Source: an uncultured Sphingomonadaceae bacterium
GTDB lineage: Bacteria; Pseudomonadota; Alphaproteobacteria; Sphingomonadales; Sphingomonadaceae
DNA length: 64,000 bases
Direction of reading: 5' to 3'
NCBI GenBank assembly: GCA_947493325.1
Contig: CANLQI010000001.1
Location: forward strand, 1,627,375-1,691,374
Every line of letters begins with the position of its first letter. The stretch's first letter is position 1. A program made the translations under genes and the position numbers. Under the pieces are notes generated by a model, which was not told the DNA's origin, did no database searches, and was given only the letters and a program-made list of their open reading frames with translations. Shown piece by piece: positions 9,813 through 20,088 of this stretch.

Positions 9813-11008
9813 GCGCTGTGTCCTTCATGTGTGTCTTTTGCCAGCTGTGGGCCGCCCATGGCGCGCCTTTTCTTGCCGGATGATTGTATTCTAATAACAT
9901 CGGTGAGTGGCGCGCCGCCCATGCCCTCAACCAGATCGGCGAGATCACGCACCGCATTGGGCAGCCCGCATTTCCATGCGCCGCGTGCCGCATTTTCCAT
10001 GGTTTCGGGGTTGAGCGCGATTTTCTGAATCTGTTTGGCAAGTTCTTTCGCCGTAAAATTCGATTGTTTGATTGCCCGCGCACCGCCAGCCTCTACCATT
10101 TCACGCACATTGACGGCCTGATGGTCATCCATTGAACTGGGCAAAGGTACAAGGATGGCGGGGCGGCCTGCTACTGTCAGTTCCGCGATTGTCGAAGCGC
10201 CAGCGCGGCCGATCACCAGATGCGACCAGCCGAGTTTGTCGGGCAGATCCTCGATATATGTCGCCAGCTCCGCCGGAATGCCGTGCTCTACATATTTGGC
10301 GCGCACCGTTTCAATATCATCGGCGCGGCATTGCTGTGTCACCTGCAGGCGCTGGCGCAGGTGAACGGGAAGCATGGCGAGGCCGTCGGGCACAACTTCG
10401 GACATTATTTTCGCGCCCTGACTGCCGCCAGTCACCAGCACGCGGAACACGCCGCCTTCCAGAAAGGGCGGATAATCCTGCCCGCGCAGGGCCAGCACTT
10501 CTTCGCGCACCGGATTGCCGACCAGATGCGTTTTATCCGCATATCTGGCGTTCAGTCGCTCGACCTTCTGATAGGACGTCGCGATCGCATTGACGCGCCG
10601 CGCCATCAGACGGTTGACCCGGCCGAGCACTGCATTTTGTTCGTGCACAACCGTGGGAATGTTTGCACTGCCCGCCGCCAGCAATGTCGGCAGCGCCGGA
10701 TAACCGCCAAAGCCCACCACCGCGGATGGCTGAAATGTGCGGAACAGCTCCAGCGCCATTTTACGTCCGGCCCAGATACCGCGCAGCCCGCGCAGCTTGC
10801 CCATGATACCGCCCGTTATCCGGCTCTGCGGCAGGATATGCAATTGCGCCTTGTCGAAAATACCGGGGATTTTCGCGCCGCGGTCATCGGTCACCAGCGC
10901 CACATGATGCCCGCGCTGCATCAGCTCCGCGCCCAGCGCATAGGCCGGGATCATGTGCCCGCCCGTGCCGCCTGCCGCCAATACAAAATGTTTTGTGACT
11001 GCTGTCAT
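9809..11008 (-). CDS. murG: Lipid II synthase MurG (GlcNAc transferase)
   Basis: MurG transfers GlcNAc from UDP-GlcNAc to lipid I at the inner face of the membrane. The N-terminal loop [16 protein letters not shown] is at about 10-25. The second Gly-rich loop [13 protein letters not shown] and the UDP-GlcNAc region [24 protein letters not shown] are in the C-terminal half. Length is 399 residues, slightly long because of a tail rich in basic residues ([14 protein letters not shown]). It overlaps ftsW by 4 bases and murC by 4 bases. Confidence 0.97.
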   Translation of the reverse strand: MTAVTKHFVLAAGGTGGHMIPAYALGAELMQRGHHVALVTDDRGAKIPGIFDKAQLHILPQSRITGGIMGKLRGLRGIWAGRKMALELFRTFQPSAVVGFGGYPALPTLLAAGSANIPTVVHEQNAVLGRVNRLMARRVNAIATSYQKVERLNARYADKTHLVGNPVREEVLALRGQDYPPFLEGGVFRVLVTGGSQGAKIMSEVVPDGLAMLPVHLRQRLQVTQQCRADDIETVRAKYVEHGIPAELATYIEDLPDKLGWSHLVIGRAGASTIAELTVAGRPAILVPLPSSMDDHQAVNVREMVEAGGARAIKQSNFTAKELAKQIQKIALNPETMENAARGAWKCGLPNAVRDLADLVEGMGGAPLTDVIRIQSSGKKRRAMGGPQLAKDTHEGHSA

Positions 11009-12246
11009 GCTGCCTTCCCGCCGCGCAGGTTTTTACGCGTGAATTTCGAACGCTCCAGATACGGATTGCGCCGCGTCAGTGCGAGCAGCAATCCGGTGCC
11101 AAGGCACAGTGCAATCATCGACGAACCGCCATAGCTGACGAATGGCAGCGTCATGCCTTTGGACGGAAAGAGCTGCAGGTTCACAGCCATATTGATAATC
11201 GCCTGACCGCCCAGCTGCGTCGTCAGGCCCGTCACGGCCATAATGGTGAAAACGTCTTCTTCTTCCAGCAGCCGCATCAACACCCGCACGATAATCGCGA
11301 AAAATATGATCGCAATACCGCCGCATGCAAGCAGCCCGAATTCTTCGCCTATGACGGAGAAAATATAGTCGGTATGCGCTTCGGGCAGTTTGAATTTCTC
11401 TGTCCCCATGCCGGGACCCTTGCCGATAAAACCGCCGCTGGTCAGCGTGCGGTGTGCAAAGGCGACCTGATCATATTCACCGCCGCCAAAAATCCAGGTG
11501 TTAATCCGCTGCGTCGCGGTCGGATAAAAGAAATAGGCCGCAACCAGCCCGGCCAGACCGCCCGCGATTGACAGCCCGATAATCTGCGCCGACAGCCCCG
11601 CCAGCAGGATCAGCACAAACCAGATGCCACAGAAAATAATGGTCGCGCCCAGATTGGGCTGCATCATCAGGAATAGCCCAATGGTGCCGGTCAGGATCAT
11701 GGAAAGGCCCACCACCGGTAGTGTCGGGTCCTTCACTTTCCACGACAGGATCCACGCCAGCGTGATCGCAAATACAGGCTTTAAAAATTCCGAAGGTTGA
11801 ATTGTCAGGCCGTAGCCGATCCAACGCCGCGCACCGTTCACCGACGTGCCAATCAACGGCACGAGCATCAGCAGGATCAGGAAAAAGGCGCACAGCATGA
11901 TCGCCAGCCGCCGTGCCTGCGTTTTGGGCAGCATTGAGACAACGATCATGACCGGCAGGCCCAGGATCATCCACATGATCTGTTTGTAGAAATAGAGCAG
12001 GGGATCAAGCGTGGTGGTAGAGTCAGACAGACGCTGCGCCGTGGCGGGCGATGCCGCCGCAACGGCGATCAAGCCGATAGCCATCAGAACGAAGATCAGC
12101 GCCAGCAGCACCCGGTCCAATTCCCAGAACCATACCGCAAGATGCGACCGGTCCGCGCGGCCAAGACGCCCGGAAAAGTTGAGCTTACGCTTGTATTTTA
12201 GAACAGGCGATTCATGCGCGATCGTCTGCGGTGAAGAATTGCTCAT
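11005..12246 (-). CDS. ftsW: Septal peptidoglycan glycosyltransferase FtsW
   Basis: A SEDS-family polytopic membrane protein of 413 residues. About ten hydrophobic segments start near residue 44 (RVLLALIFVLMAIGLIAVAAA). Family motifs include INGARRWIGYG-type (VNGARRWIGYGLTIQPSE), TFIPEAHTDYIFSVIGEEFG-like (KLPEAHTDYIFSVIGEEFG) and the C-terminal PFVSYGGSSMIALCLGTGLLLAL. It works with FtsI (PBP3) in septal wall synthesis. An N-terminal cytoplasmic tail of about 40 residues is present. It overlaps murD and murG by 4 bases each. Confidence 0.96.
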   Translation of the reverse strand: MSNSSPQTIAHESPVLKYKRKLNFSGRLGRADRSHLAVWFWELDRVLLALIFVLMAIGLIAVAAASPATAQRLSDSTTTLDPLLYFYKQIMWMILGLPVMIVVSMLPKTQARRLAIMLCAFFLILLMLVPLIGTSVNGARRWIGYGLTIQPSEFLKPVFAITLAWILSWKVKDPTLPVVGLSMILTGTIGLFLMMQPNLGATIIFCGIWFVLILLAGLSAQIIGLSIAGGLAGLVAAYFFYPTATQRINTWIFGGGEYDQVAFAHRTLTSGGFIGKGPGMGTEKFKLPEAHTDYIFSVIGEEFGLLACGGIAIIFFAIIVRVLMRLLEEEDVFTIMAVTGLTTQLGGQAIINMAVNLQLFPSKGMTLPFVSYGGSSMIALCLGTGLLLALTRRNPYLERSKFTRKNLRGGKAA

Positions 12247-13589
12247 GCAGCCTCTCCATTCGATATGGCGGGCATTGCACCGTCGCTGTCAGCATGTGTC
12301 AGCGCATTCACAATCTGCCGGAAATGCTCGCCGCGCGCTTCAAAATCGCGGAACTGATCGAACGATGCGCAGGCGGGTGAGAGCATGATGACATCGCCCG
12401 GCGCTGCATTTCCCAGCGCCTGTGTGACCGCTGTACACAGCATTTCCGAAGCACTGACCGCCACGCCTTTTTCGTGCAGCAATTTCGTGTAAGCCGGCCC
12501 TGCCTCGCCGATGGTATAGGCGTGTTTGATATTGCCGAAATGCGGTTCGCATTCCTCCAGCCCCTCACCTTTGGGTAAGCCGCCGACAATCCAGTGTATA
12601 TTCTGATAGGCCGCCAGCGCAGGCGCCGTGGATGCGGGATTGGTCGCCTTGCTGTCATTGATGAAAAGGATGCCATCATGTTCGGCCATACGTTCCATGC
12701 GGTGCGCCAGACCCGTGAAACTCGCCAGAGCAGGCCGCCATTTTTCCTCGGTCACACCCAGTGCTTCTACCACGGCAATGGCGATCGCGGCATTATCGGC
12801 ATTGTGCGGTCCCTGCAGCGACGGCCAGTCCGCCTGCCCCGTCAATGCACCCGCATCAATGCTGGCCACTTTGGGACCATCGGCACGCGCCGCCACATCT
12901 GCCGCAATATCGCGCGTGGTGGCATCATTATTGCCAAATATCGCCGCATGCCCGGGCGACTGCATATCGAAAAGCCGCGCCTTGGCCGCAGCATAATCTT
13001 CGAAACCGTTATAGCGATCAAGATGATCGGGGGTGATATTGAGCAGAACCGCGACATCGCAATCGAGTGTTTTGGTGATATCAATCTGATAACTGGACAG
13101 CTCCAGCACATAGACGCCGCCTTCGGGCAGCGGTTCCTGACTCATGATCGGCAAGCCGATGTTGCCGCCCATCAACGAAGGGACGTCCGCTTCGCGCAAG
13201 ATGTGATGGATCAGCGCAACTGTGGTCGATTTGCCATTGGTACCGGTGAGGCCAACGACCCGGTGCCACGGCAGCGCTGCCCGCGCCTGCGCAAACAATT
13301 CTATATCACCGATCAGCGGCACGCCGCTTTCTTTTGATTTTTGCGCGATGGGATGTTTGTTGATTGGCACGCCCGGCGAAACGACAATCCCGTCATATCC
13401 CGTCAGATCAGCGGTCTGCGGATCGGCAATTTCCGCTTTGCCCGACGCTGCCGCACGTGCTTCCTCGCGGTTGTCCCAAGCCATGCAATGCGCACCGCTT
13501 TCCACGAGGGCATCCAGCGTCGCCATGCCCGAACGCGCCAGGCCAAGCAGGGCGTATTTTTTACGGGAAAAGGCGAGGCTGGTAATCAT
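12243..13589 (-). CDS. murD: UDP-MurNAc-L-alanine--D-glutamate ligase MurD
   Basis: MurD adds D-Glu to UDP-MurNAc-L-Ala. The N-terminal loop [14 protein letters not shown] is near 15-28, and the ATP loop [15 protein letters not shown] is near 110-124. [20 protein letters not shown] and [10 protein letters not shown] (the ATP/metal site near 310) follow. The 448-residue length is usual. It overlaps mraY (13586-13589) and ftsW (12243-12246) by 4 bases, consistent with a single polycistronic message. Confidence 0.97.
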   Translation of the reverse strand: MITSLAFSRKKYALLGLARSGMATLDALVESGAHCMAWDNREEARAAASGKAEIADPQTADLTGYDGIVVSPGVPINKHPIAQKSKESGVPLIGDIELFAQARAALPWHRVVGLTGTNGKSTTVALIHHILREADVPSLMGGNIGLPIMSQEPLPEGGVYVLELSSYQIDITKTLDCDVAVLLNITPDHLDRYNGFEDYAAAKARLFDMQSPGHAAIFGNNDATTRDIAADVAARADGPKVASIDAGALTGQADWPSLQGPHNADNAAIAIAVVEALGVTEEKWRPALASFTGLAHRMERMAEHDGILFINDSKATNPASTAPALAAYQNIHWIVGGLPKGEGLEECEPHFGNIKHAYTIGEAGPAYTKLLHEKGVAVSASEMLCTAVTQALGNAAPGDVIMLSPACASFDQFRDFEARGEHFRQIVNALTHADSDGAMPAISNGEAA

Positions 13590-14656
13590 CTGAGTTTCAA
13601 CGTCGCCAATCCGGCCAGCGCGAGCACCAGCGAAATGATCCAGAACCGGATCACCACAGTGGATTCCGCCCAGCCAAGCTGTTCAAAATGATGGTGGATA
13701 GGCGCCATTTTGAACACCCGTTTGCCGGTGCGTTTGAAATAGAACACCTGGATAAAAACCGACATCGCCTCCAGCACGAACAGGCCGCCCACAATCGCCA
13801 GCACGATTTCATGGTGCGCAGCCACGGCAATCACGCCCAGCGCACCGCCGAGCGCAAGACTGCCCGTGTCGCCCATAAAAATGGCGGCGGGCGGCGCATT
13901 GAACCACAGGAATGCAAGGCACGCGCCGATAATAGCAGCGCAGAATATCGCCATCTGTCCCGCGCCTTCGACATAGGGAATGCCGAGGTACTCGGAAAAA
14001 TCTTCACGCCCGACCAGATAGACGATAGCCATGAATGTTGCCGTCGCGATAACCACCGGCATGGTGGCCAGCCCGTCCAGTCCATCGGTCAGATTAACAG
14101 CGTTGCCCGCACCCACGATTACGAAAGCGGCAAAGGGAATATAGAAATAGCCAAGATCAATCGACACATCGTTAAAAAACGGCACATAGAGCATCGTGCC
14201 CGTCTGACGCAGGATGAACCAGCTTGCCGCGCCAGCGATGATAAATTCCAGCAAAAGCCGGGTGCGCCCCGACACACCCTTGTGGCTGTTTTTGGTAACC
14301 TTGTCATAATCATCCAGAAAACCGATCAGGCCGAAACCGAACGTGACGGCGAGACACGCCCATACGAAAATACTGGTAAGGTCCATCCACAGAAAAACGG
14401 AAATTGTCAGCGATGTGAGGATCATAAGCCCGCCCATCGTCGGCGTGCCGACTTTGGCGAGATGGGTTTGCGGGCCATCTTCACGGATTGGCTGCCCCTT
14501 GCCCTGCCGCACGCGCAGCATGGAGATGAAGCGCGGGCCGATAAGCATGCCGATAAACAGGGCAGTGATAATGGCCGCGCCGGAACGGAAGCTCAAATAG
14601 CGCAGAAGGTTGAAAGCACCTTCAAATTCCATCCATTGTCCAAGCAAGTAGAGCAT
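13586..14656 (-). CDS. mraY: Phospho-MurNAc-pentapeptide transferase MraY
   Basis: MraY attaches phospho-MurNAc-pentapeptide to undecaprenyl phosphate to form lipid I. It has about ten membrane segments over 356 residues. Hallmarks are [15 protein letters not shown] near 64-78, the catalytic Asp motif [42 protein letters not shown] and [13 protein letters not shown] near the C-terminus. It lies 12 bases downstream of murF. Confidence 0.97.
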   Translation of the reverse strand: MLYLLGQWMEFEGAFNLLRYLSFRSGAAIITALFIGMLIGPRFISMLRVRQGKGQPIREDGPQTHLAKVGTPTMGGLMILTSLTISVFLWMDLTSIFVWACLAVTFGFGLIGFLDDYDKVTKNSHKGVSGRTRLLLEFIIAGAASWFILRQTGTMLYVPFFNDVSIDLGYFYIPFAAFVIVGAGNAVNLTDGLDGLATMPVVIATATFMAIVYLVGREDFSEYLGIPYVEGAGQMAIFCAAIIGACLAFLWFNAPPAAIFMGDTGSLALGGALGVIAVAAHHEIVLAIVGGLFVLEAMSVFIQVFYFKRTGKRVFKMAPIHHHFEQLGWAESTVVIRFWIISLVLALAGLATLKLR

Positions 14657-14668
14657 ATCTTCCCAATC

Positions 14669-16069
14669 CTATCCGGCGGCCTGCTTATGGTCTGCTCCAG
14701 TGAGCGAACCCACAACCGCTGCCAGACCCATGGCATTGGAACCCTTCACCAGCAATGCATCGCCAGCGCATAATTGAGTTTTCAACAGTTTTTCTGCCTC
14801 CAACGCATCCGCGACATGCACGGCTTTTGTCGCATGATCGGGGTCGGACGCGATCGTTTCGGCCAGAATTTTCATTTCCTCGCCTACCAGAATGGCCAGA
14901 TCGACCTGTGCCGAACGCAGCGGCACAGCAAGTTCTGCGTGATATGTATCGCTGGCTTCGCCCAGCTCTTTCATAGCGCCCAGCAGTACGATACGGCGGT
15001 CCGCCGCTTCTGCGCCCAATGCCGCAATAGTTACGCCCATCGAAGCGGGGTTCGCATTATAGCTTTCGTCAATCAGCAGCGCCGTGCCGCCATCCAGTAT
15101 GATTTGATGCCGCGCGCCGCGTCCAGCCATACCCGGCAACTCGGCGAGAGCCAGACCCGCGGCCGCCAGATCACCGCCCGCCGCCTGCACCGCCGCCATA
15201 ATAGCCAGCGAATTGAGCACCCAGTGTGCGCCTGCCTCGGCAACTGTATAGCATAAATGTACATCACCGACCTCAGCGGTTATCAATGTGCCGCCATTTA
15301 TGGCCGCGACTGTATCGATGGCGCGCACATCCGCATCCGCATGCAGTCCGAATGTGACGATATTGGCCGCATGCTTTTCCGCTGCCGCACGCAGCCGTTC
15401 ATAATGCGGATTGTCACGCGGAATTATGGCAGTGCCGCCTTCCTGCAGCCCCTCGAAAATCTCCGCCTTGGCATCGGCAATTTCTTCCTCGCCGGAAAAA
15501 TGGCCGATATGCGCCGGGGCGATGGTCGTGATGATCGCAACATCGGGTCGCACAAGCTGTGTCAGCGCGGACAATTCGCCGCTATGGTTCATGCCCATTT
15601 CAAAAATGCCAAATTTCGTATCGGCGGGCATACGCGACAGGCTGAGCGGTACGCCAACGTGATTGTTATAGCTTTTGACCGAGCGATGCGCCTTGCCGTG
15701 CGAACAGCGGCTGAGCGCCGCGAACAACGCTTCTTTCGTGCCTGTCTTGCCCGCAGAGCCGGTGACGCCGATAATTTTGGCATCGACCCGTGCGCGCGCC
15801 GCCCGCGCCAGATCATCAAGCGCCTGCGTACTGTCGGCCACACGGATATGCGGGTGCGCACAGTCCTGCTGCGACACGGCGCCGCTGGCACCATTATCAA
15901 ACGCTTTGTCCAGATAAAGATGGCCATCGCTTTCCTCACCCTTAAGTGCAAAGAACAGATCGCCAGAGGCCACTTCACGCGAGTCAAATTCCACGCCGGT
16001 CACGTCAAAATCCATATTGGCCTTTCCATTTACAGCCTTTTCAATGTCAGAGGATTTCCATAGCGTCAT
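14669..16069 (-). CDS. murF: UDP-MurNAc-tripeptide--D-alanyl-D-alanine ligase MurF
   Basis: MurF adds D-Ala-D-Ala to the UDP-MurNAc tripeptide. It has the ATP loop GVTGSAGKTGTKEAL near 103-117, SYNNHVGVPLSL, the EMGMNHSGEL segment and DESYNANPASM near 320. In the P-loop the residue after GKT is Gly where the family usually has Thr (GKTTTKE). The rest of the site is intact and the enzyme is expected to be active. Length is 466 residues. The start overlaps the stop of a 56-codon upstream ORF (ATGA, 16066-16069) that sits between murE and murF. Confidence 0.95.
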   Translation of the reverse strand: MTLWKSSDIEKAVNGKANMDFDVTGVEFDSREVASGDLFFALKGEESDGHLYLDKAFDNGASGAVSQQDCAHPHIRVADSTQALDDLARAARARVDAKIIGVTGSAGKTGTKEALFAALSRCSHGKAHRSVKSYNNHVGVPLSLSRMPADTKFGIFEMGMNHSGELSALTQLVRPDVAIITTIAPAHIGHFSGEEEIADAKAEIFEGLQEGGTAIIPRDNPHYERLRAAAEKHAANIVTFGLHADADVRAIDTVAAINGGTLITAEVGDVHLCYTVAEAGAHWVLNSLAIMAAVQAAGGDLAAAGLALAELPGMAGRGARHQIILDGGTALLIDESYNANPASMGVTIAALGAEAADRRIVLLGAMKELGEASDTYHAELAVPLRSAQVDLAILVGEEMKILAETIASDPDHATKAVHVADALEAEKLLKTQLCAGDALLVKGSNAMGLAAVVGSLTGADHKQAAG

Positions 16070-16236
16070 CGCGCACCGCCTTTATCCCCGCGCGCAGGAT
16101 TGCCGCGCTTCGAACGTGTAAAAACCGCGCGCAAAGGTGCTGCAAGAATATCCAAAGTGCTGGTTACGGGACGCGCACGTCCTTTTTTGATTTCCGATCC
16201 TTTCGGATAAGACGCATAAAAATTATATTCCATCAT
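16066..16236 (-). CDS. Unannotated 56-aa basic ORF between murE and murF
   Basis: Too short for the ORF track. Translation starts MMEYNFYASYPKGSE and ends NPARGDKGGAR. The first ATG (16236) overlaps the murE stop as ATGA, and its TGA overlaps the murF ATG as ATGA. It therefore fills the 163-nt gap exactly with no internal stop, and this double coupling is the main evidence that it is translated. The product is strongly basic (many Arg/Lys), with one central hydrophobic stretch (STLDILAAPLRAVF) that could be an amphipathic helix and no signal peptide. I do not recognise a family. It could be a divisome or Mur-ligase accessory peptide, or only a spacer that keeps ribosomes coupled between murE and murF. 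Confidence 0.6.
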   Translation of the reverse strand: MMEYNFYASYPKGSEIKKGRARPVTSTLDILAAPLRAVFTRSKRGNPARGDKGGAR

Positions 16237-17660
16237 GCCGCACACTCCCGCGCTACTTCCACATCATCAAATGGCAACACACGGTCGCCCACTATCTGTC
16301 CCTGCTCATGCCCCTTGCCCGCCAGCAGAATAATGTCGTCACCGCCCGCCAATGAAATGGCATGGGCGATCGCGGTGCGGCGGTCCGCCACTTCTTCACC
16401 ATGCGTCACCGCCGCCATGATTTCACCGCGGATTGCGGCGGGGTCTTCACTGCGCGGATTATCGTCTGTGACGATCACGATATCGGACATATCGGAGGCA
16501 ATCTTACCCATTTCAGGCCGCTTGCCGGTGTCACGGTCACCGCCCGCACCAAAGAGCGTAATCAGCCGCCCCTTCACATGCGGGCGCAGCGCCTCAATCG
16601 CCGATTTGAGCGCATCGGGCGTGTGCGCATAATCGACATAGACCGGCGCGCCAGATGTGCAGATCACGGCGCGTTCCAGACGCCCGCGCACAGGCTGCAG
16701 CCGCGCGACATGGTCAAAAACTTCATCTGCTTTGCCGCCTGTCGCGAGCGCGAGCCCCGCGGAAGTCAAAGCATTGGCCGCCTGATACGCGCCGATCAGC
16801 GGCAGTGTGATACGCCGTGTCTCGCCTTCATGTTCGACCATCAGCACCTGACCAAGCTGCGTCGGCGTACGCGACAGCAGCTGGATCGTCTCACCCTTTT
16901 CACCCACGGTGAGCAGGTTCAATCCGCGTTCCTTCACAATTTCGATAACCTTGTCCGACCATGCATCATCGGCCCAGATAACGGCGCTGCCATTGTCCTC
17001 GACAACTTCACGGAACAACCGCATTTTGGCGTCGAAATAACTGCCCATATCGCCATGATAGTCAAGATGATCGCGGCTCAGATTGGTGAAACCTGCAGCA
17101 TGGACCGGAAGGCCTTCGGTACGGTATTGCGAAAGGCCGTGGCTTGAGGCCTCGAATATGGCATGTGTCACACCTTCACGCGCCAACCCGGTCATGTTCG
17201 ACAGAAATGTCACGATATCGGGCGTGGTCAGGCCAGTATAATTCTGATCTTTCGATGTGGTAATGCCGAGTGTGCCGATGGACGCCGCAACATTGCCATC
17301 CATATGCCACAGCTGCCGCGTCATTTCCGCGCAGCTGGTCTTGCCATTGGTGCCGGTAACGGCGGCAGTAATTTTCGGGACAGGCTGAAAAAAACGGGCG
17401 GCAAGCGCAGCGAATGTCTTGCGCGGCTCTTCGGATGCAATGTGTACTGCACCCTCAACAACAGCTTCCGGCCTGGCAATAATCGCGGCCGCACCGCTGG
17501 CAATCGCCGCCTCGATAAAATCCTCACCATTGAATTTTGCACCTTGAAACGCGCCAAACACAGTGCCGGGTGCGACTTTGCGGTGGTCGATGGCAAATCC
17601 GGTGACGATCCGTTCGGCGTCATCCCCGATAGCGAGCGATGACAGGCTCGACAATTTCAT
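16233..17660 (-). CDS. murE: UDP-MurNAc-tripeptide synthetase MurE (meso-DAP type)
   Basis: MurE adds the third residue to UDP-MurNAc-L-Ala-D-Glu. It has the ATP loop TGTNGKTSCAEMTRQLW, TTPD, EASSHGLSQYRTEG, TNLSRDHLDYHGDM and DYAHTPDALKSA. The acceptor motif DNPRSEDP (DNPR) is the known marker for meso-diaminopimelate. The start was moved 8 codons inside the track ORF to MKLSSL (17660), because the ftsI stop TAA overlaps it as TAATG and AAGGAG lies 8 nt upstream. Length is 475 residues. Confidence 0.96.
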   Translation of the reverse strand: MKLSSLSSLAIGDDAERIVTGFAIDHRKVAPGTVFGAFQGAKFNGEDFIEAAIASGAAAIIARPEAVVEGAVHIASEEPRKTFAALAARFFQPVPKITAAVTGTNGKTSCAEMTRQLWHMDGNVAASIGTLGITTSKDQNYTGLTTPDIVTFLSNMTGLAREGVTHAIFEASSHGLSQYRTEGLPVHAAGFTNLSRDHLDYHGDMGSYFDAKMRLFREVVEDNGSAVIWADDAWSDKVIEIVKERGLNLLTVGEKGETIQLLSRTPTQLGQVLMVEHEGETRRITLPLIGAYQAANALTSAGLALATGGKADEVFDHVARLQPVRGRLERAVICTSGAPVYVDYAHTPDALKSAIEALRPHVKGRLITLFGAGGDRDTGKRPEMGKIASDMSDIVIVTDDNPRSEDPAAIRGEIMAAVTHGEEVADRRTAIAHAISLAGGDDIILLAGKGHEQGQIVGDRVLPFDDVEVARECAA

Positions 17661-19354
17661 TACGTTGCTCCTTTCGGACGCCACAGCAGCGGCGTGAGTT
17701 CGGAGACATCGACATCGCGGCTATCATCGGGAACAACGCCCAGCATCGGGCCGATGCGCGGAACCAGGCGCTTTACCACCGGCGCAGCTGTCCAGCCCGC
17801 CGTGCGCTGTCCGAATGTTTCGGCAATACCCTTGGGTTCATCCAGCATGGCGATGACGACATATTTGGGATCATCCATGGGGAATGCCGCCGCAAATGTG
17901 GAAACAAGCGAGCTTTTATTATACCCGCCGCCGGACGGTTTTTCTGCAGAGCCGGTTTTGCCGCCAATCCGGAAACCCGGCGCATCAGCCTTGCGGCCTG
18001 TGCCGTCAGATACAATCATGCGCAGCAATTGCCGCATCCGCGCGCTGGTCGATGCCTTGAACACGCGGCGACCGGGATCCGCCTTGTCAGGGTCAACCTT
18101 TTCCAGCGTGGCCGGACGCCAGATACCGCCATTGACCAGCGCAGCATATGCGCTCGCCAGATGCAGCGGAGTCACGGCAATACCGTGCCCATAGGCCACG
18201 GTCATATTGGTGACACGGCCCCAGTTTTGCGGCCACAGCGGATGGCCCGCCTCAACCAGCTCAATACCGGGGCGTGCATCAAATTCGAGATCGCGGAACA
18301 TGGCTTCCATCCGCTCACGGCCCAGGTTGTCGGCAATCCGCGCAGTCACGATGTTGGAACTGTGCACCAGTGCCTCGGGTACATTGAGATAGCGGCCCTG
18401 CGAATGGTCATCCTTGATGCGAAAACGCCCGACTTTCAGGGGCTCTGTCGCATTATAGCGGGTGGCCAGATTAGCCACCGTACCTGCGTCCAACGCCGCC
18501 GCCACTGCAAGCGGCTTAAAGGTGGAACCCAGTTCATAGACACTATATGTCGCATCATTCACCTGATGCCTGAGCGCGCTTGCATCAATTTTATTGGGGT
18601 TGAATTCGGGGAGCGATGCCATTGCCATCACTTCACCTGTATGTACATCCAGCACGATACCTGTCGCCCCGCGCGCCGAATGTTTTTTCATCGTCGCGCT
18701 AAGTTCGTTTTCCAGCGCGGCCTGTACGCGGATATCAATGGAAAGCGCAGCTGGCTCAGCCAGCTTATCGGGGTCTGTCAGGCGTTTTTCCATGGCCTTT
18801 TCCATACCCATCACGCCTTTGCGGTCGGCATCGACATAGCCGAGCACATGCGCGCCCAGCCCGTGCTGCGGATAGAAACGCTCTTCTTCGCGCGGAAATT
18901 CAAAACCGACCTCGCCCAGTGCGTGCACTTTATTGGCATCTTCGGGGACAAGACGGCGGCGCAGATAGCTGGGCCGGTCCTTGTTCATGGCTTTCAGGAA
19001 TGTGGATGCCGGGGTATCGGGGAATATTTCGGCCAGCTGCTGTGCAAGCTGTTGCCTGTCGCCCAATATTTTTTCGGGAATGACGCGCAGCGCCCGCATT
19101 TTCATATTGCGCGCGAGCGGCACGCCATTGCGGTCGGTCAGGTCGGCACGCACGGGAATGACTTCGGTGGACGTCAGGCCGCTTTGCACCTGCTCCTCAA
19201 ACGCACCATAATAGACGAGCCGTAATATGAGCGTGGTGATCGCCAGCGCGAACAGCGCCAAAATGACAATCAGCCGCACCTGTGCGACCAATGTAACTTT
19301 CTGTTTGATATCAGCGAGACGGGGGCGTCCGCCTATTCCAACCAGAGCCGTCAT
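17660..19354 (-). CDS. ftsI: Septal transpeptidase FtsI (PBP3)
   Basis: Class B penicillin-binding protein of 564 residues. The cytoplasmic N-terminus is followed by one transmembrane helix at about 27-47 (VRLIVILALFALAITTLIL). A pedestal domain follows, then a transpeptidase domain with SxxK (GSTFKPL near 285), SxN (HSSNIV near 334) and KTG (GGKTGSAEKP near 475). It cross-links septal peptidoglycan together with FtsW. It overlaps the ftsL-like gene by 4 bases (19351-19354) and murE by one base. Confidence 0.96.
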   Translation of the reverse strand: MTALVGIGGRPRLADIKQKVTLVAQVRLIVILALFALAITTLILRLVYYGAFEEQVQSGLTSTEVIPVRADLTDRNGVPLARNMKMRALRVIPEKILGDRQQLAQQLAEIFPDTPASTFLKAMNKDRPSYLRRRLVPEDANKVHALGEVGFEFPREEERFYPQHGLGAHVLGYVDADRKGVMGMEKAMEKRLTDPDKLAEPAALSIDIRVQAALENELSATMKKHSARGATGIVLDVHTGEVMAMASLPEFNPNKIDASALRHQVNDATYSVYELGSTFKPLAVAAALDAGTVANLATRYNATEPLKVGRFRIKDDHSQGRYLNVPEALVHSSNIVTARIADNLGRERMEAMFRDLEFDARPGIELVEAGHPLWPQNWGRVTNMTVAYGHGIAVTPLHLASAYAALVNGGIWRPATLEKVDPDKADPGRRVFKASTSARMRQLLRMIVSDGTGRKADAPGFRIGGKTGSAEKPSGGGYNKSSLVSTFAAAFPMDDPKYVVIAMLDEPKGIAETFGQRTAGWTAAPVVKRLVPRIGPMLGVVPDDSRDVDVSELTPLLWRPKGAT

Positions 19355-20088
19355 TCATTCGCCCCCCTTTTGGGTTTGGACGGACGCTGGGTCAGCAGGT
19401 TGATATCCATTTTGGCCGCAAATCTCTCCCGTTTGAGGGCAGCAAGCTGCGTCGGCGACATTTTTTTGGCTTTAGGCGCTTCCGCCTTGATGATGCTGGC
19501 CAGTTTTGCGCCCGGCTTCTGCTTGGCTGCGGACTTCTTGTCCTCAGTTGCGACAGCAGGCTTTTCGGCAGCATCGGGAATATCAGCCTGGGCCAATAGT
19601 ACTGTGTCTTCGTCAGAATTTGCGCCTGCAGCTTCGCCCGATTTCTCTCCTGTGGCAGCATTGCCAGCATCTTTTTGGGAGCTGGGGTCGCTATCCGCGC
19701 CAACGCCGTAAGGTGAGCCGACAATGCCCGCCGGTGCGACGCCATCCAGCGTCAGCGATGCGACCCGTACAGGCTTTTTAATATTGTCATGCCCCTCGCC
19801 CAGATTGGCGAGCGAACGTTCGCCATCCAGATATTGTGCTGCCGTGGGTGCGATATAGCCGTAATCCAGCGTATTCCACTGTTCCAGTTGCTGCATGCTG
19901 GCGCGTGTGGCAAATTCGGTTTCCAGATAGCGCATTTCTTTTTTGACGCGCAAAATATCATATTCGGTCTGACGCAAGTCGCTACGCACCGCGCCGACGC
20001 TAAGCGACAGCGGGTAAAGCGAGATCAGTACAATCGCCACAAGGGCAACCCAGCCAAAATTTTTCACACGTTTGAACGCGAGTATCAT
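19351..20088 (-). CDS. ftsL: FtsL-like division protein with long C-terminal extension
   Basis: 245 residues in the ftsL position between rsmH and ftsI, overlapping both by 4 bases. A short basic N-terminus precedes one transmembrane segment at about 11-31 ([21 protein letters not shown]). A coiled-coil-like helix follows ([25 protein letters not shown]), then the alphaproteobacterial FtsL-like stretch [20 protein letters not shown]. Beyond residue 110 there is an Ala/Lys/Ser-rich extension of about 130 residues, ending in a basic segment ([19 protein letters not shown]). FtsL proteins are usually near 100-130 residues, so the tail is unusual. The call rests on topology and position more than on sequence similarity. 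Confidence 0.72.
   Translation of the reverse strand: MILAFKRVKNFGWVALVAIVLISLYPLSLSVGAVRSDLRQTEYDILRVKKEMRYLETEFATRASMQQLEQWNTLDYGYIAPTAAQYLDGERSLANLGEGHDNIKKPVRVASLTLDGVAPAGIVGSPYGVGADSDPSSQKDAGNAATGEKSGEAAGANSDEDTVLLAQADIPDAAEKPAVATEDKKSAAKQKPGAKLASIIKAEAPKAKKMSPTQLAALKRERFAAKMDINLLTQRPSKPKRGANE

Noticed and set aside
17639-19225. 528-codon plus-strand ORF antisense to ftsI
   Set aside because: Opposite to a certain penicillin-binding protein gene with all motifs. Cys/His/Arg-rich product with no recognisable domain.
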